Shown here: in pieces, positions 43,769 through 51,002 of the stretch
Layout of the letters: every line of letters starts with the position of its first letter
Numbering within the stretch: position 1 is the first letter of the stretch
Assembly: GCF_001885075.1 (NCBI RefSeq)
Contig: NZ_MODU01000004.1
Coordinates: forward strand, 3,844,001 to 3,908,000
Source: Alteromonas sp. V450
GTDB taxonomy: Bacteria; Pseudomonadota; Gammaproteobacteria; Enterobacterales; Alteromonadaceae
Direction: 5' to 3'
Length of the DNA: 64,000 nt
Position numbers and translations under genes: made by a program
The notes under the pieces: model-generated
Told to the model about the DNA's origin: nothing
Seen by the model: only the letters and a program-made list of their open reading frames with translations
Databases searched by the model: none

Positions 43769-43876
43769 TTATAACTTCCAAATATGGGGCGCAAACACGT
43801 GTGCAATAATGGCGAAGCCGCGCACGTGTTTGCGTCCCAGCGAGCGGCAGCGAGTGACATAATTTGTTTGTTATGC
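43769..43876 (-). repeat. attC
   Basis: 108 bp from TTATAAC to GTTATGC; arm TTCCAAATATGGGGCGCAAA. Confidence 0.93.
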
Positions 43877-44614
43877 CTCGATGATGCCGTGCTCAATAAG
43901 GTACTCAATTCCTTTTGCGGTGATTACATAGCGCGCAATAAGGTCTCTTTCTAGCATTGCTTCTTTAATAGCTGTATTTAAGTAGCGCTCTAATGTAAGT
44001 CGATGCATGGAGGAATATTGCATCAGGTCTTTGATTGTAACATGCTGATTGGCTGTTGAATTAAAAGCATCTGAAACAGTTTTCATAGTCTCTTTCAGTC
44101 CATCTGATACACGATCTGGTTTTGATTGTTCGAGAGGCTTAAATGGATTTGAGCCAATTTCTGGTTTTTCGAACAGAGGGGAGTTCAACAATGTTCTTAA
44201 AAGTTCATCAAGGCTATATTCAACATCTTTATCTTTTGAAAAATCTATATATAACTTGGAACCCATAAATGTTGGTACAGACTTTTGAGGGTTCTCTCTG
44301 ATTATAGGAATAACCTTACTGCTATCGATCGTTTTTAATAGGGAAGATGTCATAATCATTTTTTCATAACCAACTCCACCTTGGCCCGCATTCGCTTTTT
44401 CCACGTAACGTTCGGAGCAAATCATTAGCGCAAAGTCTGAGCTTGCCAATTCAGTTTCCATAAAGTGAGGCAGATCGTTTCCAGGCTTCAAGTCCCACTG
44501 ATCAAGAACCGCATCGACACCGCGCTGCCTAAGTGTAGTTGCGAACGACAGCACCCACTCTTTATGCTGCGCAGAGTCATGAGAGTAAGAGATAAAAACT
44601 CTAGGAGGCTTCAT
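43871..44614 (-). CDS. TIR-domain protein (possible single-gene defence effector)
   Basis: A 247-residue protein. Residues 5-135 form a TIR/SEFIR-type domain: RVFISYSHDSAQHKEWVLSF, LRQRGVDAVLDQWDLKPGND, and SDFALMICSERYVEKAN followed by GGVGYEKMI, where Glu84 sits at the position of the catalytic Glu of NAD-cleaving TIR domains. The C-terminal 80 residues look like a small helical, winged-helix-like domain (LERYLNTAIKEAMLERDLIA). Bacterial TIR proteins commonly act in phage defence by NAD depletion. Activity here is inferred. Confidence 0.85.
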   Translation of the reverse strand: MKPPRVFISYSHDSAQHKEWVLSFATTLRQRGVDAVLDQWDLKPGNDLPHFMETELASSDFALMICSERYVEKANAGQGGVGYEKMIMTSSLLKTIDSSKVIPIIRENPQKSVPTFMGSKLYIDFSKDKDVEYSLDELLRTLLNSPLFEKPEIGSNPFKPLEQSKPDRVSDGLKETMKTVSDAFNSTANQHVTIKDLMQYSSMHRLTLERYLNTAIKEAMLERDLIARYVITAKGIEYLIEHGIIEA

Positions 44615-44646
44615 TAATATTTATTTCCTTTAGGTCTGAAATTAAT

Positions 44647-44751
44647 GCATAACGCTAAGCTAAGGGGCCGAAATGCGGCGCTATAATGCCGAAGGCGCGC
44701 CGCGTTTTGGTCCCAGTGACCGAAGGGAACGACTTTAGCGTTTTGTTATGT
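44647..44751 (-). repeat. attC
   Basis: 105 bp from GCATAAC to GTTATGT; arm CGCTAAGCTAAGGGGCCGAA. Confidence 0.93.
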
Positions 44752-44764
44752 GCCACCAAGTTAA

Positions 44765-45262
44765 TTAAAACAACGAAATAGTTAGCAAAACGTTAAACAA
44801 ATTGTGACCAAAATGCATTGCAAAACCAACTAGAATTGCTGTTCCGGTTGAAATTTTTTTCCATTGTAAAAAAGCTAAAGAAAAAACGAAAAATGGCCAC
44901 AGTACAATAACTCCGTGTAGTGGTGAGCGCAATGCATGAAGCAAGGCCCACAATAGACTAGATGCGAGAACTATGTATTCTTTTGAACGGAATACTTTAC
45001 TTAGAATCGATATGCCAATGGCAAGTAGCAATGTTTCTATTATGGGGGCAATAAGAACTATGCCGAAGAAAAGATTTAAAAAATCGTAGGAATATTCTGG
45101 TTTTTTAGATTCTGGAAAAAGATTTGAAAGAAGTATACTCAGCAATAATGCTGGAATTGCCGTAATTACGACAGATTTTAAGACATAAGTGGTTTTAGCC
45201 TGAGATACGTCTAGTAAAAATTTAAATGGAAAAAGAGCAACAATTTTTTCCTTAAATATCAT
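44765..45262 (-). CDS. CPBP-family intramembrane protein
   Basis: A 165-residue protein with about five hydrophobic segments and CPBP (CAAX protease/bacteriocin-processing) motifs: APIIETLLLAIG where active members have EExxR, SSLLWALLHALRS (FxxxH-like), and AMHFGHNLFNV (HxxxN-like). The first motif lacks the second Glu and the Arg, so proteolysis is uncertain. CPBP members have been linked to abortive infection and bacteriocin immunity. Confidence 0.75.
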   Translation of the reverse strand: MIFKEKIVALFPFKFLLDVSQAKTTYVLKSVVITAIPALLLSILLSNLFPESKKPEYSYDFLNLFFGIVLIAPIIETLLLAIGISILSKVFRSKEYIVLASSLLWALLHALRSPLHGVIVLWPFFVFSLAFLQWKKISTGTAILVGFAMHFGHNLFNVLLTISLF

Positions 45263-45286
45263 GAAACTTCCCTACTGCCTAGCAGC

Positions 45287-45385
45287 ACATAACGCCCTGT
45301 TAATAGGCGGATTACGCTTGGCTATAATTAGCGACGAAGGAGCACAAGCCAAGCGTTATACGTCCTTTTAAACAGCTTGTTATGA
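45287..45385 (-). repeat. attC
   Basis: 99 bp from ACATAAC to GTTATGA; arm CGCCCTGTTAATAGGCGGAT. Confidence 0.9.
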
Positions 45386-45559
45386 AACTTTTTCTGTCGC
45401 GCTATAACCTTCTTTAAAGCCACTTATAAAATCAGGACCAGCCAAGCCGAGAAGTAAACAAAGGGATGATGCTAACATTATGTTGCGGTTATTTTTTTTG
45501 TAACCGATAGTCATTAATACAACAAAAAGAATAAGCGAAACAACTTCTAAATAGTACAT
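45380..45559 (-). CDS. Very small membrane protein (59 residues)
   Basis: ATG at 45559, preceded by AAAGGA at normal spacing, opens a 59-codon frame ending in the TAA of the attC core. The product has two hydrophobic segments (VVSLILFVVLMTIGY and MLASSLCLLLGLAG) and a short polar tail. No family recognised. It is the only candidate gene in its cassette. Confidence 0.65.
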   Translation of the reverse strand: MYYLEVVSLILFVVLMTIGYKKNNRNIMLASSLCLLLGLAGPDFISGFKEGYSATEKVS

Positions 45560-45599
45560 TTTAGTTCCTTTAATTAATTTAGATAAACTACTTTGAGTT

Positions 45600-45715
45600 T
45601 CATAACGCCCTGCTTAGGGGCGGAAACACATGGGCTAAAATTTAGGAGCGAAGCGACGCAGCCCATGTGTTTGCGTCCCAGCGAGCCTGCGAGCGACTAC
45701 AGCAGATTGTTAGGT
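45600..45715 (-). repeat. attC
   Basis: 116 bp from TCATAAC to GTTAGGT; arm CGCCCTGCTTAGGGGCGGAA. Confidence 0.93.
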
Positions 45716-46101
45716 GAACACTCATTTACGACCGCCAAGCCCAAATCTATGTTAGCAACAATATACCCATATTCTTTTTTGGACAAATTGCCGGTTCTGT
45801 ATTGCGTTTTGGCTGATTCGTGATCCCATGCCTCTCCGCATTTTGCCTCTGGTATTTTGAGGTCTAGGGTAAGTAGATATTGTTGATCTGAATCGATTGT
45901 ATGACCTTTTGGGGTAGAGCTTTTTGCGCAAAGGCTTAATGCGTACTCGACTGCAAATTTGTCTACGCTGGGTAATCCAACAAATTCTACATCACAGGCT
46001 AACACTCTCTTGCCTGAAGTTTCGGTGTAATACAGTTTCCCAGTTGTGCATGCCGACGATAAAAAGAGCGCTACAAAAATTATTAAAAACCTATGAATCA
46101 A
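45697..46101 (-). CDS. Small putative lipoprotein
   Basis: A 134-residue protein with a lipoprotein signal (VALFLSSAC) and a mature domain with several cysteines (VLACDVEFVG, ALSLCAKSS, EAKCGEAWDH). TTG at 46101 follows GGGAAA; the longer frame to 46314 runs through the attC and the ORF-less cassette and is not used. Its last residues (NNLL) and TAG stop are encoded by the attC. Confidence 0.6.
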   Translation of the reverse strand: MIHRFLIIFVALFLSSACTTGKLYYTETSGKRVLACDVEFVGLPSVDKFAVEYALSLCAKSSTPKGHTIDSDQQYLLTLDLKIPEAKCGEAWDHESAKTQYRTGNLSKKEYGYIVANIDLGLAVVNECSPNNLL

Positions 46102-46116
46102 AAGATTTCCCTGTTC

Positions 46117-46231
46117 ACCTAACGCTAAGCTTTGGGGCGCTAGCACGTGGGCTAAAATCCGAGCGAAGCGAGCAAGCCCACGTGTTAGCGTCCCAGCGAC
46201 CGAAGGGAGTGCCAACAGCGTTTTGTTAGGC
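46117..46231 (-). repeat. attC of the duplicated cassette, copy 1
   Basis: 115 bp from ACCTAAC to GTTAGGC; almost identical to 47321. Stem GCTAGCACGTGGGCT pairs with AGCCCACGTGTTAGC. Confidence 0.94.
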
Positions 46232-46533
46232 GTACAAAGGAAAGTACGCAGCTTTGCTGCCACCACTAGCCAAATAGACCGCGTTTTTAAATTATTGAAA
46301 TTAAGATAAAACAACCCTGTGCGAAATGCCAGATGTTAACGACATTGCTGGATAAAAGAGCGAGTTAAAAAAGCTGATGATGCAGAGTGTTGGGGTTGCG
46401 AAGTTGATGAAAAGGGCGTTGCTAAAGCCATTGAAGCAACCGAAAAAGTAAGCCGTAAAGACAACCTAGCGAAACAACCTTGATACTGGAATGTCACGCC
46501 TGAACCCACTTTTTAAAGCTGTAAGTAAATGAC
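46232..46533 (-). repeat. ORF-less cassette, copy 1
   Basis: 302 bp, same length as copy 2 (47436-47737), with about 40 mismatches and no gaps by hand alignment (roughly 88% identity). At its left end it carries two adjoining hairpins (GCGTAC...GTACGC and GCAGC-TTT-GCTGC). On + a fragment ECWGCEVDEKGVAKAIEATE reads like old coding sequence but has no start. Confidence 0.85.
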
Positions 46534-46640
46534 GCCTAACTTCCGTTTAAGGGGCACAAATGCATGGGCTACAATGCGAAGCAGCCCATGTGTTTGTGTC
46601 CCAGTGTGCGATAGCACACGGCTTGAAACGTTTGTTATAC
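46534..46640 (-). repeat. attC
   Basis: 107 bp from GCCTAAC to GTTATAC; arm TTCCGTTTAAGGGGCACAAA. Confidence 0.93.
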
Positions 46641-46644
46641 GTTT

Positions 46645-46911
46645 TCATTGATCTTCCTTTAGAGCTAGTATTTGTTTTAGGTATTCAGTTCTTTGAATTG
46701 CGGCATTTCCGGTTATAAAAATATTGGCAGCCAATAGAAGGGCAATGTAGGTATTGTTAAGCGGATTACCGATAAAGTTTGTTGCAAAAATACAAGCGAT
46801 TACTAGCAGAAAAGCAATTCCGGGAATGTAATAAACTTTAGAGTATTTACTTTCCAACTCTTGAATTTTGTTTATGTTTTGAAGCTTTAACTTAGCGTCA
46901 ATATTTTCCAT
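46645..46911 (-). CDS. Hypothetical small membrane protein
   Basis: An 88-residue protein: charged N-terminus (LKLQNINKIQELESKYSKVY), two hydrophobic segments (about 28-46 and 54-72), short polar tail. AAAGGAA ribosome site. No family recognised. Confidence 0.62.
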   Translation of the reverse strand: MENIDAKLKLQNINKIQELESKYSKVYYIPGIAFLLVIACIFATNFIGNPLNNTYIALLLAANIFITGNAAIQRTEYLKQILALKEDQ

Positions 46912-46939
46912 TTATTTATTCCTTTGGGCCCACCCAGAC

Positions 46940-47055
46940 GTATAACTTCCCACTAAGGGGCGATAATACATGGGCTAAAATTAGGAACGAAGTGACGCAG
47001 CCCATGTGTTAGCGTCCCAGCGAGCGAAGCGAGAGCCTTAAGTGGCTTGTTATAC
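46940..47055 (-). repeat. attC
   Basis: 116 bp from GTATAAC to GTTATAC; arm TTCCCACTAAGGGGCGATAA. Confidence 0.93.
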
Positions 47056-47060
47056 ATACA

Positions 47061-47303
47061 CTACTCGGTTATCTCTGAGAATCGACCGGGAGATCCTGAA
47101 CTAGGCGATGTTCCTGCAAATCCCAAATCTACAGTATGGTTTGTAAGACCAAACTGCTGACGAATTCTTGAAGCTGCGTCTTGTAACTTAACTTGCTGGG
47201 CATGTACCAACGTATCCGAAGTCTTTTTCAATACTGCATCCGCAATATCATGCAAACCTTCACTTCTAAGGGTTTCAATCAGAGCTGACTTTAATTTTTC
47301 CAC
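47061..47303 (-). CDS. Hypothetical soluble protein
   Basis: An 80-residue protein: helical N-terminal two-thirds (SALIETLRSEGLHDIADAVL, AQQVKLQDAASRIRQQFG) and a Gly/Ser-rich tail. GTG at 47303 has GGAG seven bases upstream. No family recognised. Confidence 0.6.
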   Translation of the reverse strand: MEKLKSALIETLRSEGLHDIADAVLKKTSDTLVHAQQVKLQDAASRIRQQFGLTNHTVDLGFAGTSPSSGSPGRFSEITE

Positions 47304-47320
47304 CTGAACTCTCCATGTAT

Positions 47321-47435
47321 GTATAACGCTAAGCTTTGGGGCGCTAGCACGTGGGCTAAAATCCGAACGAAGTGAGTCAGCCCACGTGTTAGCGTCCCAG
47401 CGACCGGAGGGAGTGCCAACAGCGTTTTGTTAGGC
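47321..47435 (-). repeat. attC of the duplicated cassette, copy 2
   Basis: 115 bp from GTATAAC to GTTAGGC; near-identical to 46117. Confidence 0.94.
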
Positions 47436-47737
47436 GTACAAAGAAACGTACGCAGCTTTGCTGCCACCACTAGCCGATACGGCCACTTATTTAAATTATT
47501 GAATTTAAGATAAAACAACCCTGTGCGAAATGCCAGATGTTAACGGTAATGCTGGATAAAAGAACGAGTTTAGAAGACTGGTGATGGTAAATGTTGGCGT
47601 TGCGGTGTTTATGAAAAGCACGTTGCTAAAGCCGTTGAAACTACCGAAAAAGTAAGCTGTAAAGACAACCTAGCGAAACAACCTTGATGCTGGAATGTCA
47701 CGTCTGAAGCCACATTTTAATGCTGTAAGTAAATGAC
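47436..47737 (-). repeat. ORF-less cassette, copy 2
   Basis: 302 bp, homologous to 46232-46533 along its whole length. The hairpin GCGTAC-AAAGAAAC-GTACGC is kept although its loop changed. The + strand coding-like fragment here reads GKCWRCGVYEKHVAKAV with an in-frame TAG shortly before it. Confidence 0.85.
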
Positions 47738-47827
47738 GCCTAACGCCCTAATTTGGTGTCACAAACCGTGGGCTATACTGCGAAGCAGAGCCCGCGTGTT
47801 TGTGTCCCCAACATTAGATTGTTAGGT
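47738..47827 (-). repeat. attC
   Basis: 90 bp from GCCTAAC to GTTAGGT; arm CGCCCTAATTTGGTGTCACA. Confidence 0.92.
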
Positions 47828-48124
47828 GCTCTCTTTGCATTTACTTACTTGGACAATTAAAAAACTAGATAAAAACAATAAAACTATACCAAGCGAGATA
47901 ATTTGCCAATTAATATGAAGCAGGTCTAGACTATACCTGTATGAGGCATAACGAGTACCATCTTCATTATAAATTGGGGACGCCAACCATCGGTAAACTC
48001 GAAATAGCTCTTTATATGTGCCAGCTAACAAAAAGCAAACGCCAGCTAAAAATGAAAATCTACAGAACCAAATAACTAACTGTAGTTGTGGATGAGTTAC
48101 TTTACTGAAAGGTAACACAATCAA
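47822..48124 (-). CDS. Hypothetical membrane protein
   Basis: A 100-residue protein with two hydrophobic segments (about 15-35 and 75-94) and a polar loop (SPIYNEDGTRYASYRYSLD). TTG at 48124 has AAGGAGG directly upstream. Stop from the attC core. No family recognised. Confidence 0.62.
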   Translation of the reverse strand: MIVLPFSKVTHPQLQLVIWFCRFSFLAGVCFLLAGTYKELFRVYRWLASPIYNEDGTRYASYRYSLDLLHINWQIISLGIVLLFLSSFLIVQVSKCKEST

Positions 48125-48137
48125 TTATCCTCCTTGA

Positions 48138-48242
48138 ACCTAACGCTAAGCTAAGGGGCGCGAATGTGCGGCGATAATGGCGAAGCCGCCGCGCGTTTGC
48201 GTCCCAGCGAACGAAGTGAGTGGCTTAAGCGTTTTGTTATAT
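48138..48242 (-). repeat. attC of the first cassette
   Basis: 105 bp from ACCTAAC to GTTATAT; arm CGCTAAGCTAAGGGGCGCGA; stem GCGGCGATAATGGCGAAGCC/GCCGCGCG. Confidence 0.94.
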
Positions 48243-48258
48243 GCCATGCTGAGAAGTG

Positions 48259-48453
48259 CTACGCATTAGATTGCTGTTTCAATGGGGCCAATAGCAAATA
48301 GAAGACCCATGCAAACCAAGAGATGAAGATGACTGCTAGTATCCATGCAACTTTTTCTCCTCCATGGGTTCTGTCTGATTTAGCAATCATTATGAGGGGG
48401 ATGACCCAAAATAAAGCGAGTATTAGAAAAGAAAATAAAACAGATATACCCAT
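48259..48453 (-). CDS. PLDc_N-domain small membrane protein (first cassette)
   Basis: A 64-residue protein with two hydrophobic segments and the pattern of the phospholipase-D-nuclease N-terminal (PLDc_N) domain: LFWVIPLIMIAKSDRTHGGE, KVAWILAVIFISWFAWVFYL. Such proteins occur alone as small membrane proteins of unknown role. It is the attI-proximal gene and so the most recently inserted or best expressed. Confidence 0.75.
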   Translation of the reverse strand: MGISVLFSFLILALFWVIPLIMIAKSDRTHGGEKVAWILAVIFISWFAWVFYLLLAPLKQQSNA

Positions 48454-48546
48454 GACTCTTCCTTGTTCTACTGTGTAAATCTTCGATTTCCACTTAGCAT
48501 AAAATTAAATCTAAAAAATGTCATTTATCTTTGACTATATAGAGGC

Positions 48547-48600
48547 ATATAACAATTTAATGTACGGAAAAAATCCTTTATGCAACGTGGATAAAATCCG
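48547..48600 (-). other. Putative attI integration site
   Basis: ATATAAC at 48547-48553 (GTTATAT on -) matches the attC outer cores and lies between the first cassette gene and the integrase. Just beyond it, two 11-bp direct repeats GGAWAAAATCC (48566-48576 and 48589-48599) resemble in arrangement the extra integrase-binding repeats of class 1 attI. No experimental support. Confidence 0.55.
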
Positions 48601-48737
48601 TATATCACTTTAGTAATTGTTTAACTTTCGCACGTTATGTTATCTACATCAATATCCTGCACTTTGTATCTGAAAGCACTGTACTAAAGTACCGAATGTT
48701 TCCTCTTTATTTTACGGTGCACCAAAAAGTTGTAATG

Positions 48738-48753
48738 CTGTGTTTTTATACAA
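48738..48753 (+). promoter_or_regulatory. Candidate LexA box upstream of the integrase
   Basis: CTGTGTTTTTATACAA matches CTGT-N8-ACAG with one mismatch and lies 26 bases before the integrase ATG. SOS control of integron integrases through LexA is established in Vibrio and class 1 integrons; here it is inferred. Confidence 0.55.
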
Positions 48754-48779
48754 ATTAAAAGTGTCAGCAAGTGAAATCA

Positions 48780-49739
48780 ATGTTCATGCAAATGGTGGTT
48801 GAGCATATGCGTAATCGTCGCTATGCCAAACGCACGATAGAGCTTTATAGCAAATGGATAGTGAGCTTTATCCGTTTTAACGGTAATAGGCACCCATCAG
48901 AGATGGGGGATAAAAACGTAGAGTTGTTTTTATCTTATTTGGTCAATAAAAAAGACGTCGCTCCCGCTACACAAGCGAGTGCGCTTAATGCATTGGCTTT
49001 TCTGTACCGTGATATTTTGGAATGTCCACTGTCATTAGAGCTAGACTTTGTTTCAAGTCGAAGGCAGGCCAAGTTGCCTGTTGTACTAACCCAAGAAGAA
49101 GTTGTTTCTCTTTTCGAACAAATTCCTGCAAACCTTAAATTGCCTATATCTTTGTTATACGGCAGTGGGTTAAGACTGATGGAAGCCGTGAGGCTACGAG
49201 TTAAAGACATTGATTTTGACTACAACGCTATTCGCATTTGGGATGGGAAAGGCGGTAAGCATCGCATTGTTACGTTGGCTGCGGAACTAAAGCCGGGTCT
49301 TACGCGGCAAATCGCTATGGTGGAAAACTTCTTGGCGGCTGATTTAGAAAACCCCAAATATGCAGGCGTTTATCTACCTCACCGATTACGTTTGAAATAC
49401 AAAAACGCGCCCAGAGAGTTAGGCTGGCATTATTTATTTCCCTCTTCTCGATTATCTGTCGATCCTGAAAGCAAAACAGTACGACGACATCATATTGATG
49501 AATCAAATATACAAAAAGCAATCCGAAATACAGCTAAAGCCTGTGACATCAAAAAGAAAGTTACGCCTCACACACTGCGTCATTCCTTTGCCACGCATTT
49601 GCTGCAATCGGGCGCTGATATTAGAACGGTGCAAACGCAATTAGGGCATTCAGATGTAAAGACCACGCAAATTTATACTCACGTGCTTCAGCAAGGTGCG
49701 CAGGGTGTGGTAAGTCCTTTATCTCGTGTTTTGAAGTAA
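48780..49739 (+). CDS. intI: Integron integrase (tyrosine recombinase IntI)
   Basis: A 319-residue tyrosine recombinase (322 from the GTG at 48771, whose numbering is used here). Catalytic residues: Arg135 in GSGLRLMEAV, His267 and Arg270 in HTLRHSFATH, His293 in LGHSDVKTTQ and Tyr302 in IYTHV. Between the boxes, residues 190-243 (YAGVYLPHRLRLKYKNAPRE, GWHYLFPSSRLSVD) form the extra patch that separates integron integrases from other recombinases. It recombines attC with attI. Divergent from the cassettes, the normal layout; no frameshift, so probably active. Confidence 0.96.
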   Translation: MFMQMVVEHMRNRRYAKRTIELYSKWIVSFIRFNGNRHPSEMGDKNVELFLSYLVNKKDVAPATQASALNALAFLYRDILECPLSLELDFVSSRRQAKLPVVLTQEEVVSLFEQIPANLKLPISLLYGSGLRLMEAVRLRVKDIDFDYNAIRIWDGKGGKHRIVTLAAELKPGLTRQIAMVENFLAADLENPKYAGVYLPHRLRLKYKNAPRELGWHYLFPSSRLSVDPESKTVRRHHIDESNIQKAIRNTAKACDIKKKVTPHTLRHSFATHLLQSGADIRTVQTQLGHSDVKTTQIYTHVLQQGAQGVVSPLSRVLK

Positions 49740-49764
49740 TCTGAAAAGTAATTAAGAGTAACAA

Positions 49765-49786
49765 AAAAGGGCCCGAAGGCCCTTTT
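49765..49786. terminator. Bidirectional terminator between intI and fadA
   Basis: AAAAGGGCC-CGAA-GGCCCTTTT, a nine-bp stem with a tetraloop, lies between the convergent intI and fadA stop codons, with T runs on both strands. Confidence 0.88.
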
Positions 49787-49820
49787 CAATATTTAGCTTT
49801 AAAAGCGCATATTCAAACGC

Positions 49821-51002
<1,182 letters not shown>

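Larger units (their letters stand above)
48454..48779. other. Integrase-cassette intergenic region
   Basis: Contains the 5' leader of the first cassette, the putative attI and the integrase promoter with a LexA-like box. No gene. It should also carry the cassette promoter Pc on the - strand, which I cannot pinpoint. Confidence 0.6.
20675..49739 (-). mobile_element. Sedentary chromosomal integron (cassette array plus integrase)
   Basis: An integrase at the right end on +, a putative attI just upstream of it, and about 28 kb of gene cassettes transcribed leftward on -. Cassettes are separated by attC sites that share outer cores (RYYYAAC-like on the left, GTTRRRY-like on the right as read on +) and imperfect long stems. 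Twenty-eight attC are clear from 33.0 to 48.2 kb; sites are degraded to the left. Genes at 20.7-31.6 kb share the orientation and small size of cassettes, so I include them as the ancient end, but the exact left border is uncertain. Confidence 0.85.

Noticed and set aside
46102..46314. N-terminal extension of the 45697 lipoprotein
   Set aside because: It is encoded by the attC and the neighbouring ORF-less cassette; a lipoprotein signal with a ribosome site begins at 46101.
46380..46485. + strand CxxC fragment as an isoleucyl-tRNA synthetase-like zinc end
   Set aside because: Similarity is only a short Cys/Trp pattern; no start, and copy 2 has an in-frame stop. Too weak to claim.
31651..48242. 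Regularly spaced repeats that could be mistaken for a CRISPR array
   Set aside because: Repeats are 50-119 bp, imperfectly palindromic and separated by gene-length inserts, and an integron integrase is adjacent; no cas genes.
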